A stretch of DNA of 64,000 bases from Chrysophaeum taylorii (Eukaryota > Sar > Pelagophyceae > Pelagomonadales > Pelagomonadaceae). A program made the position numbers and the translations under genes. The notes under the pieces were generated by a model. That model did not search any database. It was not told the DNA's origin and was given only the letters and a program-made list of their open reading frames with translations. Shown piece by piece: positions 52,091 to 62,582 of this stretch; positions within the stretch are counted from its first letter, which is position 1, and each line of letters begins with the position of its first letter. Location of the stretch: positions 61,398 through 125,397 of the forward strand of contig JAQMWT010000453.1 in the NCBI GenBank assembly GCA_029834535.1, given 5' to 3'.

Positions 52091-52537
52091 CGGCGTCTAC
52101 ACGCGCACTGTAAGTGAACTTACTGGGGCCAGGTGAACTTACTGGAACCAGGTGACCTTACGGAGGTTAGAGATTGGGACTAGGTGAAATTAGTGACCAG
52201 GCAAACTTACTGGGACCAAGTGAACAGGCGAACTTACTGGGACCAAGTGAACTTACTATTTTTTTAGAGTAAACTCAAAGGTTAGCGGCGTGTGCGGATC
52301 AAAGCAGCTTAGATTGGCGAGGGTGAGAGGGACGAGTTCAAAGGAGAGGGGTGAGTGGATGTGAGCACGAGTGGGCTTACGCCGAACTTACTGAGGTTGG
52401 AGATTGGGACTAGGTGAACTTACTGGGACCAGGTGAACTTACTGGGGTTAGAGACTGGGACTAGGTGAACTTACTGGCGAACTTACTGGCCTGCACTTGT
52501 CCTAACTACTAATCGACAGATGTTTGTCTGTCTGTCT

Positions 52538-52612
52538 TGTGAGGAAGCTATGACACTTACCCCTGCACCACGTCCTCATTATAGTTCTCTCATCCCCATT
52601 TCAGTTCTCACA
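52538..52612 (+). repeat. 75-bp repeat R1, copy 1
   Basis: 75 bp with inverted ends TGTGAG...CTCACA. Other full copies lie at 54279-54353 (inverted) and 59155-59229, and a part at about 59289-59324. Here it joins the Helitron array to the copia fragment, cutting RNase H. It could be a very short LTR, a terminal segment of the copia element or a small inverted-repeat transposon. Confidence 0.7.
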
Positions 52613-53940
52613 TGGTAGCAGGTGTTCGGAATAACCACAGAGACGAAGGGTAGAATCGCGACCAAGAACAAGGACAAGATCGTGAGAGCCATTGAGATAA
52701 CGTAGAGTGGGAGATAAAGCGTGCCAAGCGTGCCAGTGGGGTTTACCAGGATTGTGTGAAAAACGCGCACACTGATTGACGGACCAAGTGATATCAGGAC
52801 GAGTCATGATGGAGATGAAGAGGACACAGCCAACAATACGGCGAAAAGGGATGCGTGCCATGAAGATGTGATCTGGAGAACCAGGAGCCGGACAATCAGC
52901 CGCAGAAAGATGAAGACCTTTGGGAGCGGGAGTGAGTTCGGGTTTACTGTTGATGAAGCGATGTTCGGTAAGGATTTCACGGATAGTATGGGATTGGTCA
53001 AGAGTGAGGGTTCTCCGAGGGCGAGCACGCGTGATGCGAAGACCAACGTAAGAGGTGAGATCAAGATCATTGACGTCAGTGAAAGCGCGGAAACGGAGGA
53101 AAAAGGCTTGGTAATGGCCAATGCAATGAGGAGGGTGCGCCACAAGAAGATCATCGACGACCAAAACAAGACGGAGGACCACGGTAGAATTGAGGACGAG
53201 CTTGTAATGGCAAGTGTCACCAGATCCGCGGACGAAGCCACAATCATTGAGAAGGAAGCGTTCCAAATAAAGCCACCAATTGCGACAAGCTTGTTTGCAA
53301 CCATACCAAGAGCGACGGAGCTTGTAAACGATTTTGGAACCATCGGTGGGTTGGCGAGGAGCATAGCCTTCGGGTGGCCAGACATAGATGTCTTCGTCAA
53401 TGGGAGCTTGAATAAAAGCGGAGCTAACATCCAACTTGTGCAAATCCCAGTCATGAACAGCGACAAAGGTCAGAAAGAAACGGATCGTGACGATGTTGGC
53501 AACCGGTGAGTAGGTGTCATGATAATCAATGCCGTGAACCTGGGTGTAACCGCGGACGACAAGGCGAGCCTTGTACGATTTGAAGCGGCCAGAGTCATAC
53601 TTCTTGCGGAGGATCCACTTGAGAGTACAAATGTTGCCAGAAAACGTCGAAGGAAGGCGCATAACATCCCAGCAACCAAGCTGACCAAGAGAGCTGTATT
53701 CGTTAGCGATGGCTTGCAACCAGCCAGGACGCTCAGGATTGGTCGGAGCTAAAGCTTCACGTAAATAGAAGTAATAGTAGTTTCGTCAAGGTAATACTGA
53801 GAGATTTCTTCAGAAGCAGAGTAATAAACGTGTGCATGGGGATCAACAAGGGTGTTAGCTAAACAAAGGGGAAGGAAGACACAATGAACTAACAAACGAA
53901 AGCTAACAGAAGAGACATACAAAGAGTTACAGGGGGAAAC
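52613..53940 (-). pseudogene. Copia family 2, RT fragment (copy A)
   Basis: Reverse transcriptase in one long frame (53719-52613): YKARLVVRGYTQVHGIDY, KLDVSSAFIQAPIDEDIYV, WYGCKQACRNWW and catalytic VVDDLLVAH; the connection region runs to the first RNase H residues (LCGYS), where R1 cuts it. Upstream, a frameshift near 53750 separates it from the start of the domain. This copy keeps a 47-bp segment deleted in copies D and E, so it represents a more complete RT. Confidence 0.88.
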
Positions 53941-54110
53941 AGAATGGCCCGTATCGACATCAGAATGGCCCGTATCAACATCAGAATGGCCCCGTATCAA
54001 CATCAGAATGGCCCCGTATCAACATCAGAATGGCCCCGTATCAACATCAGAATGGCCCCGTATCAACATCAGAATGGCCCGTATCAACATCAGAATGGCC
54101 CGTATCAACA
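53941..54110 (-). repeat. 21/22-bp minisatellite in copia pol (copy A)
   Basis: About eight tandem units of GAATGGCCCGTATCAACATCA (21 bp) or a 22-bp variant with one extra C. In-frame 21-bp units encode a seven-residue repeat (DVDTGHS) on the minus strand; 22-bp units shift frame. The same array lies at 58267-58394 and 61240-61325. Confidence 0.85.
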
Positions 54111-54278
54111 CACTCAACTAACTTTCGATCTTTGGCATGCTCGTCTTGGTCATTATAATCCTGCCTATCTTCGGCGTTTGTCTTCTCTTGCTGTTGGCGC
54201 ACCGTTTTTCCCGAGCTCCGCGTCGCTTTCTTTTTGTCCTGCTTGTGCTCTCGGTAAAATGCATGCTGCGCATGTTGA
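54111..54278 (+). pseudogene. Copia family 2, pre-integrase zinc-finger fragment (inverted)
   Basis: Plus-strand TFDLWHARLGHYNPAYL and CPACALGKMHAAH match the pre-integrase domain of copy E (near 62560-62400) but in the opposite orientation to the flanking RT fragment. It is fused to the minisatellite by a few bases of shared sequence, so it marks an inversion junction. Confidence 0.8.
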
Positions 54279-54353
54279 TGTGAGAACTGAAATGGAGATG
54301 TGAGAACTATAATGGGGACGTGGTGCAGGGGTAAGTGTCATAGCTTCCTCACA
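54279..54353 (-). repeat. 75-bp repeat R1, copy 2 (inverted)
   Basis: Reverse-complement copy of 52538-52612. It is followed by two tandem ~47-bp units (about 54349-54455) containing CAGGTGCTGGAAAAGAAAG and GGGGTAAGTGAGG, also duplicated next to copy E (about 59319-59415). Confidence 0.7.
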
Positions 54354-54455
54354 CAGGTGCTGGAAAAGAAAGAAAAGGAAAAAGGGGTAAGTGAGGTCCT
54401 CACACAGGTGCTGGAAAAAGAAAGAAAAGGAAAAAGGGGTAAGTGAGATCCTCAC

Positions 54456-55620
54456 AGAGGAGAAGCTTGAAGGAAGACGTCACAGAGGCATTGTGGCAAG
54501 AAAACAGCAGAGATCAGGGCGAAGATCACGAAGTGAGGTAAAGAGCGCGAAGCCAGAGGAAGGAAGGAGCTTCCGTACTGCGGGTGAAAATGTCGCTAAG
54601 ATTGTGAAGGCGGGGTATGTGTTTGAGATCAATGATGTGGTTGCGATGATATTCGGCGGTACTGTAAAAGCGAATGTCAATATGGCGGGTGCGCCGTGTG
54701 AGACATTGGAGACGGACTTGGGTGACGGTGGTGCTATTATCATCATACATTGGGACGGTGTGACGAGGGAGATCAAAGTCATCACAAAAGTTTGAGAAAC
54801 CAAGAGAGCTCAGCAGTAGCGGCGCAAAGAGCGAGCAATTCAGCTTCAAAAGAAGAGCGAGCAAGTAAGTACTGCGAGCGGGAGCAGTAGGCGATCATAG
54901 AGCCAGCAGAGAAAACAAAGAAACAGCTGTGGAGTGGCGGTCATCAGGGTCGTCGGCCCAGCTGGAGTCGGAATAACCACAGAGACGAAGGGTAGAATCG
55001 CGACCAAGAACAAGGGCAAGATCGTGAGAGCCATTGAGACAACGTAGAGTGGGAGATAAAGCGTGCCAAGCGTGCCAGTGGGGTTTACCAGGATTGTGTG
55101 AAAACGCGCACACTGATTGACGGACCAAGTGATATCAGGACGAGTCATGATGGAGATGAAGAGGACACAGCCAACAATACGGCGAAAAGGGATGCGTGCC
55201 ATGAAGATGTGATCTGGAGAACCAGGAGCCGGACAATCAGCCGCAGAAAGATGAAGACCTTTGGGAGCGGGAGTGAGTTCGGGTTTACTGTTGATGAAGC
55301 GATGTTCGGTAAGGATTTCACGGATAGCATGGGATTGGTCAAGAGTGAGGGTTCTCCGAGGGCGAGCACGCGTGATGCAAAGACCAACGTAAGAGGTGAG
55401 ATCAAGATCATTGACGTCAGTGAAAGCGCGGAAACGGAGGAAAAAGGCTTGGTAATGGCCAATGCAATGACGAGGGTGCGCCACAAGAAGATCATCAACG
55501 ACCAGAACGAGACGTAGAAGGACGGTAGAATTGAGCACGAGCTTGTAATGGCAAGTGTCACCAGATCCGCGGACGAAGCCACAGTCATTGACGAGAAAGC
55601 GTGCCAAATAAAGCCACTAA
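54456..55620 (-). pseudogene. Copia family 2, RT palm to RNase H end (copy B)
   Basis: From CHYKLVLNST and the palm VVDDLLVAH (frame ending 55607) through connection and RNase H (RHIDIRFYSTAEYHRN, KHIPRLHNLSDIFTRST, about 54800-54540). A frameshift separates the two. It is cut at 55620, where plus-strand gag-like sequence begins. It is very similar to copies A and E. Confidence 0.85.
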
Positions 55621-55714
55621 TTACGCTCGTTCACGATCGAGCCTCTGCTTGACTTCGCGGCGACACCTCCTCGGCTTCAGTTCATTGGTACGTGTTCGGT
55701 TCGTTTCGTCTACC

Positions 55715-56530
55715 ATGTCCTCGATCGAAATTAAAGATAGCAAGCTTTCGCAAAACCTTGATGCCTTCAGCGGTGAGCGACATTTTTTTTTTTCCACCAA
55801 TGGACACGTCGTCGCGAACATGATCATCTCTACCGGCGATCACATTATCTCGACCAACGATCCTTGGACTAGCATCTCAGCATCTCGCTCTGCAGAAGCA
55901 TCTCGCTGCTCTGAAGAAGAATTTCGCGTCAAGCAACAACGTTGATATCCATGAAAACCGCGACATGAACTTCACGCGAACAACATGACAACCGCGACAT
56001 GAACTTCACGCGACTTTCCAAAGCGCATCACCGATGTCTACATGGGCCGTGGGGATCGCGTAGCGAACTTCCTCAACAAGTTCATCATCGGAGTATACAA
56101 GTTGCTCGGCATTGTACCTATCAAAGGAGTTCAAGTTGCTCGGCATTGTACCTGATCCGACGTACCCTCGAGTGTGTCCTCGCATTTGACTACGTGCATC
56201 GTGCTTCAAGCCTTACTGGCTTTGTTTTATCGTCTCGCGTTTCGTACCGATGAATGTGGTTCTACCCTTGAGAAGTTCAACAACAACGATGAATGTGGTT
56301 CTACCCTTGAGTAGTTCAACAACAATCAATTTCGATGGCATGCACAACCACTTCCGCCGCGCTATCCGCCGCGTCGTCAACCACGACTTCAGACTCTTCC
56401 AACTGACCTACCCTAGACGCTCCCCTTTCCCAACAACCTGGCTCTGCTCGATTCCGACGCACTACCCGATGTCCTTTTGGCGGCTGCAAGGATCACTTTA
56501 AGGGGGACTGCCGCAAGTTTCAAAGTTCCT
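55715..56530 (+). pseudogene. Copia gag fragment, plus strand
   Basis: Begins MSSIEIKDSKLSQNLDAF at an ATG (55715), the layout of a copia Gag N-terminus, and is broken by several frameshifts. Near 56465-56520 a CCHC-like zinc-knuckle segment is visible with one expected cysteine changed to glycine. Orientation is opposite to copies A, B and E. Confidence 0.6.
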
Positions 56531-57959
56531 AGCTATTCCACGACAACGCCCTACCCACCATCGCCGTTCTTCTCAACAGCGCAACACTTCCAATGACTCC
56601 AACAACACCCAACAACACCCAACAACTGTTACAACACCAACCCACCAAAACCACCAGTAACACTACCTTTTCTGCTCCTATGCCTACTCCAACCTTGACT
56701 GATTCTAGTTCCACTCCGCCGCTTTTCTTAATACCACCACCTATTACACATCTTTGCACCTTTCTGCCAATCAAGATAATTCCAAGTCAGCGTGTGTACC
56801 GCCGAATGTCTGATGCAAGCACATCAACAACCCCATCCCACGGAAGCCCCTCGTTTTTTTGTTTTTACCTCCCATTGCACAGGCGCCTCGTTCTGTATTT
56901 TCCGCTATTCGTTGCTCAGCCCCTCGTTCTGTATTTTCCCCTCGTCGTTGCTCCTCTCCTCGTTCTGTCTTTTCACCTCGTCGTTGCTCCCCTCCTCGTT
57001 CTGTATTTCGCCTATTCGTTGCTCCACTCCCCGTTGTGCATTTTCAGCTATTCGTTGATCCACTCCTCGTTGTGCTTGTCGGTTTTGGTAAAACCAGTGA
57101 ATCACGTTCCATCGCACATTTCACCTGCCACAACTAAGCTGTGCCTCTCAATTTTTCGCGTGCGCAGTTTTCGTGCTTCCTATGTGGTTGGATCGCTCAT
57201 CTTCGGGATCCTGGACAGACGCTTCTTTGCTGTGTGATTTGTGGTTCTCCTTCACGCACTATCGCTTTTTCGCCGCTTTTCTGACCTTTAAAATTCGGTT
57301 TTGCTATCGACGTGAATTCCGTGCTCAGCACCCGCGACGCTATCTGCAACGTTCTTACGTGCCACAACTGTTTTGCCACTGTCGCCAACTTCTACCGCAG
57401 CCTATTCGAGTATGACAAGCGAAGCTCGCCGCTTGCTCCTCCAACGTTGGCCCATATGGCAATTTCGTTCTTGCGACTGCGAAAACGGGCCACTTTCTTA
57501 TCTGTCACAGCAGGCTGGCATACAGCAGCCTGGTCTACCTGTGTTCGTTCCTTACACCGCTGGCGCGTCCGAAGTCTTCCATCTTCGCTTACAGGACGCG
57601 GTCGTGCCCATGGCAACTTTTGCTCGCACCACAACAACCAAACACCCACGTTCGTATCAAACCTGCTTACGCCTGTTTTTGCTTCTGTCGACTCCAACCA
57701 TCGTCATAACCTGGTCACCGTGCACCATGCAACCTATCTGCCCAAAGGCAACGTTCTCATCAGACGTCTGGTACACCGCCATCATATGTACCAGCCTGTG
57801 TTTCCGCTATCTTTGCCCCGCTGCAACAATCGTCTAACGCACGTCATCCCAGGCACTTTTGTCGCTATCGTTCTTCAGACCTCGATTTTGTTGACAGTTT
57901 CACTTACCCGATTTCCTGCAATGTCAACCACCGAAGGAACTTCAACGTTGTTCTGACTT
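56531..57959 (+). other. Degenerate element-derived sequence
   Basis: Low-complexity Thr/Pro/Asn-rich and Leu/Phe/Ser-rich reading frames, including four or five imperfect repeats of a ~33-bp CCTCGTTCTGTATTTTC-like unit (about 56885-57075). It probably comes from the gag-protease span of the plus-strand copia copy, but I recognise no domain. Confidence 0.4.
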
Positions 57960-59154
57960 TCTCGAATCACGCTTCCAAGCTCTCGTCTACTGTTGCCCCA
58001 TTGTCACCTGTTCTTCCGCTGTTGCCCCCTTGTTCGCTGTTGCCCCCTTGCCCCTTGTTTGATGAGAATGCGCCGGTTTCACTGGGACTGATCACCCCAT
58101 CACGTGAACCGACCATTCTACGAGCTCGAGAGAAAACAACTGAAAGTGCAAAAGAGAGAAAACAACAGAAAGTGCAAAACAAAGTCGCGCCAAACGGAGC
58201 CGACCGCGCAAAGTCGACCAACCAACAAACTTTTTTTTTACGGGCCATTCTGTTTCATCCTGTCACAATGTTGATACGGGCCATTCTAATGTTGATACGG
58301 GCCATTCTGATGTTGATACGGGGCCATTCTGATGTTGATACGGGGCCATTCTGATGTTGATACGGGCCATTCTGATGTCGATACGGGCCATTCTGTTTCC
58401 CCCTGTAACTCTTTGTATGTCTCTTCTGTTAGCTTTCGTTTGTTAGTTCATTGTGTCTTCCTTCCCCTTTGTTTAGCTAACACCCTTGTTGATCCCCATG
58501 CACACGTTTATTACTCTGCTTCTGAAGAAATCTCTCAGTATTACCTTGACGAAACTACTATTACTTCCATTTACGTGAAGCTTTAGCTCCGACCAATCCT
58601 GAGCGTCCTGGCTGGTTGCAAGCCATCGCTAAAGAATACAGCTCTCTTGGTCAGCTTGGTTGCTGGGATGTTATGCGCCTTCCTTCGACGTTTTCTGGCA
58701 ACATTTGTACCCTCAAGTGGATCCTCCGCAAGAAGTATGACTCTGGCCGCTTCAAATCGTACAAGGCTCGCCTCGTTGTCCGCGGTTACACGCAGGTTCA
58801 CGGCATTGATTATCATGACACCTACTCACCGGTTGCCACCATCGTCACCGGTTGCCAACATCGTCACGATCCGTTTCTTTCTAACCTTTGTCGCTGTTCA
58901 TGACTGGGATTTGCACAAGTTGGATGTCAGCTCCGCCTTTATTCAAGCTCCCACAACCCACCGATGGTTCCAAAATCGTTTACAAGCTCCGTCGCTCTTG
59001 GTATGGTTGCAAACAAGCTTGTCGTAATTAGTGGCTTTATTTGGAACGCTTCCTTCTCAATGATTGTGGCTTCGTCCGCGGATCTGGTGACACTTGCCAT
59101 TACAAGCTCGTACTCACTTACCCCTTTTTCCTTTTCTTTCTTTTCCAGCACCTG
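57960..59154 (+). pseudogene. Copia family 2, integrase tail to RT (copy D, inverted)
   Basis: Starts with an integrase C-terminal tail (SLGLITPSREPT and RAKSTNQQTFF), passes through the minisatellite and continues into RT (YKARLVVRGYTQVHGIDY). It carries an 18-bp duplication at about 58828-58865 and a 47-bp deletion after AFIQAP, both identical to copy E. RT stops at about 59108, where sequence leading to R1 takes over. Confidence 0.85.
58267..58394 (+). repeat. 21/22-bp minisatellite in copia pol (copy D)
   Basis: About six units of the same minisatellite as in copy A, in inverted orientation. Confidence 0.85.
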
Positions 59155-59229
59155 TGTGAGGAAGCTATGACACTTACCCCTGCACCACGTCCCCATTATA
59201 GTTCTCACATCTCCATTTCAGTTCTCACA
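59155..59229 (+). repeat. 75-bp repeat R1, copy 3
   Basis: Same length and ends as copy 1, preceded by a pyrimidine-rich TTTTCCAG stretch. It lies between the oppositely oriented copies D and E. Confidence 0.7.
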
Positions 59230-59495
59230 TGTTATGATTGGTATGAGGCGTTAGACTAGCGATAAGAGAAAGACGTAAGGATACTGGATACGTGGTGCAG
59301 GGGTAAGTGTCATAGCTTCTTCACACAGGTGCTGGAAAAGAAGGAAAAGGAAAAAGGGGTAAGTGAGGTCCTCACACAGGTGCTGGAAAAGAAAGAAAAA
59401 AAAGTAAGTGAGACACTCATAGAGGAGAAGCTCTGAGGAAGACGTCACAGAGGCATTGTGGCAAGAAAAAGAGACAACAGAGATCAGGGCGAAGA

Positions 59496-61239
59496 TCACG
59501 AAGTGAGGTAACGAGCACGAAGCCGGAGGAAGGAAGGAGCTTCCGTACTGCGGGTGAAAATGTCACTAAGATTGTTAAGGCGGGGTATGTGCTTGAGATC
59601 GATGATGTGGTTGCGATGGTACTCGGCGGTACTGTAGAAGCGAATGTCAATATGGCGGGTGCGCCGTGTGAGACATTGGAGACGAACTTGGGTGACGGTG
59701 GTGCTATTATCAACATACATTGGGACCGTGTGACGAGGGAGATCAAAGTCATCAAAAAGTTTGAGAAGCCAAGAGAGCTCAGCAGTAGCAGCGTAAAGAG
59801 CAAGCAATTCAGCTTCGAAAGAAGAACGAGCAAGTAAGTATTGCGAGCGGGAGCAGTAGGCTATCATAGAACCGCTGAGAAGAAAACAAAACCCAGTTGT
59901 AGAGTGGCGGTCATCAGGGTCGTCGGCCCAGCTGGAGTCGGAATAACCACAGAGATGAAGGGTAGAATCGCGACCAAGAATAAGGGCAAGATCCTGAGTA
60001 CCGTTGAGATAACGCAAAGTGTGGGATAAAGCGTGCCAGTGGGGTTTACCAGGATTGTGGGAAAACCGCGCACACTGATTGACGGCCCAAGTGATATCAG
60101 GGCGAGTCATGATGGAGATGAAGAGGACACAGCCAACAATACGGCGAAAAGGGATGCGAGCCATGAAGATGTGATCTGGAGAACCAGGAGCCGGACAATC
60201 AGCCGCAGAAAGATGAAGACCTTTGGGAGCGGGAGTGAGTTCGGGTTTACTGTTGATGAAGCGATGTTCGGTAAGGATTTCACGGATAGCATGGGATTGG
60301 TCAAGAGTGAGGGTTCTCCGAGGGCGATCACGCGTAATGCGAAGACCAACGTAAGAGGTGAGATCGAGTTCATTGACGTCAGTGAAAACGCGGAAACGGA
60401 GGAAAAAGGCTTGGTAATGGCCAATGCAGTGAGGAGGGTGCGCTACAAGAAGATCATCGACGACCAAAACAAGACGGAGGACCACGGTAGAATTGAGCAC
60501 GAGCTTGTAATGGCAAGTGTCACCAGATCCGCGGACGAAGCCACAATCATTGAGAAGGAAGCGTTCCAAATAAAGCCACCAATTACGACAAGCTTGTTTG
60601 CAACCATACCAAGAGCGACGGAGCTTGTAAACGATTTTGGAACCATCGGTGGGTTGTGGGAGCTTGAATAAAGGCGGAGCTGACATCCAACTTGTGCAAA
60701 TCCCAGTCATGAACAGCGACAAAGGTTAGAAAGAAACGGATCGTGACGATGTTGGCAACCGGTGACGATGGTGGCAACCGGTGAGTAGGTGTCATGATAA
60801 TCAATGCCGTGAACCTGCGTGTAACCGCGGACAACGAGGCGAGCCTTGTACGATTTGAAGCGGCCAGAGTCATACTTCTTGCGGAGGATCCATTTGAGGG
60901 TACAAATATTGCCAGAAAAAGTCTGAGGGAGGCGAATCACATCCCAACAACCAAGTTGACCAAGAGAGCTGTATTCTTTAGCGATGGCTTGCAACCAACC
61001 AGGACGCTCAGGATTTGTCGGAGCTAAAGCTTCACGTAAATGGGTGGAAGTGATAGTAGTTTCGTCAAGGTCTGAATACTGGGACATTTCTTCGGAAGCA
61101 GAGTAATAAACGTGTGCATGAGGATCAACAAGGGTGCTAGCTAAACAAAGGGGAAGGAAGACATAATGAACTAACAAACGAAAGCTAACAGAAGAGACAT
61201 ACAAAGAGTGACAGGGGGAAACAGAAGCGACAGAGGAAA
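59496..61239 (-). pseudogene. Copia family 2, RT and RNase H (copy E)
   Basis: RT begins in the frame ending 61230 (LQAIAKEYSSLGQLG, YKARLVVRGYTQVHGIDY), is shifted by the 47-bp deletion near 60655, and resumes to VVDDLLVAH, the connection, RNase H start CGYSDSSWADDPDDRHST and KHIPRLNNLSDIFTRST. RNase H is otherwise complete. It shares the D-copy 18-bp duplication (about 60743-60785). Confidence 0.9.
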
Positions 61240-61325
61240 CAGAATGGCCCGTATCGACATCAGAATGGCCCGTATCAACATCAGAATGGCCCGTATCAAC
61301 ATCAGAATGGCCCGTATCAACATGG
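61240..61325 (-). repeat. 21-bp minisatellite in copia pol (copy E)
   Basis: Four units, all 21 bp, in frame with both the integrase tail and the RT segment, encoding a DVDTGHS repeat between the two enzymes. Confidence 0.85.
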
Positions 61326-62582
61326 TGACAGGATAAAACATGGCCCGTAAAAAAAGTTTGTTGGTTGGTCGACTTTGCGCGGTCGGCCCCGTTTGGCACG
61401 ACGTAATGGTGCACGTTTCGTATTGGCCGGTAACATTGTGGGCAGTGACGTTGGGGTGATCAGTCCCGATAAGGCCGGCTCCGGAGCATCAAAAACAGAA
61501 GATATTGGGCTTACGGCCGAAGATAAACGAGGGTCGTAATAAAACAAGTCAGGAAAACGAGAATCCACGAGAGACGGAGGAAGGGGTTGGGTGGACAGTG
61601 ACTTACGCAGAGCGAAATTTTCGTCAAAAACAACATCAATCGAGGTGTGGATGACAGGACCTGTGGGGCGTTGAAGCAATATGCGATATCCAGGGCCTGC
61701 AGAGGGATACCCAATGAAGATACCGGTTATAGCTTTGGTAGGCCATTTGTCGCCAGTGAGAATTGCAGCAGGACAGCCCCAAACACGAAGAAAATCGACA
61801 CGCGGGAGTGTTTCATGTAACATTTCATATGGCGTCATATATCCAGGATTAGAGGCATTTGGCATACGCTCAGAGATGAAGTCAGCCGTTTCCATGGCCC
61901 AACGCCAAAAATCAGGTGGACGGTGAGCGTGTACCAAAAGAGTGCGAGTAATATCCGCGGTTGCGCGATGAGAGCGTTCCACAACACCGGAAAAAGCGTG
62001 AGCTTGTGAAGTTTTGGACTGTGCTGCCGGAGCGCGCCGAAGCGCAATATTGTTGCCCAGACAGAAGGTTTCAAATTGGCCCATAAGAGAGCGGTCACGA
62101 TCGGTGTAGATGAGGGCAACGCGATACCCGAATGGGCGAACCACGGTAGACAGAAAAAGTTCGAGTTGTCGAGCGTTCGTAAGGGCATCGTGTCGTGGAG
62201 CAAAGTAACGCGTGCGGCGGCGCGTATGATCATCGACAAACGTGAGGATCGCGCGATCGTGATATATGTAGGATGGGACGCCAGCAAACATGAGATCGGC
62301 GTGGATAATAAGGTAGGGCGCAACGGCACGTGGACGAGACAAAGGCTCGGAGGAAGGAGACGAAGTGGAAGCATGAGCTTTACGTTGGCCAACATGCGCA
62401 GCATGCATTTTACCGAGAGCACAAGCAGGACAAAAGAAAGCGACGCGGAGCTCGGGAAAAAACGGTGCGCCAACAGCAAGAGAAGACAAACGCCGAAGAT
62501 AGGCAGGATTATAATGACCAAGACGAGCATGCCAAAGATCGAAAGTAGTTGAGTGCGTTGAGACACAGCGGGAAACGCACAA
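61326..62582 (-). CDS. Copia family 2 integrase (copy E)
   Basis: About 420 codons in one frame. Pre-integrase zinc finger (TFDLWHARLGHYNPAYL, CPACALGKMHAAH), then the core with D (LIIHADLMFAG), D (ALIYTDRDRS) and E (SGVVERSHRATAD), followed by an SH3-like domain (LRVWGCPAAILTGDKWPTKA) and a basic tail (KRGRPRKVDQPTN) that could localise the complex to DNA. All three catalytic acidic residues are present, so this domain is potentially intact although flanking parts are not. Confidence 0.92.

Larger units (their letters stand above)
49421..52537 (+). repeat. Tandem array of ~1.0-1.2-kb units with short AACTTACTGG repeats
   Basis: A module starting with an AAGCAGCTT-containing block recurs at about 49470, 51150 and 52305. 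The CTAACTACTAATCGACAGATG word recurs near 50276, 51303 and 52501. Between units lie irregular runs of AACTTACTGGGACCAGGTGA-like 19-20-mers (about 50990-51110, 51230-51290, 52108-52260, 52385-52500). Unit 2 holds an internal tandem duplication of about 120 bp (about 51503-51720). At 49567-49735 on the minus strand a short protein-like exon candidate after a pyrimidine-rich AG is too weak to call. Confidence 0.7.

Noticed and set aside
54349-54455. Tandem 47-bp units with GTAAGT and CAG as introner elements
   Set aside because: Units between GTAAGT and CAG are only about 20 nt or lack an exon context, so an intron reading is not supported.
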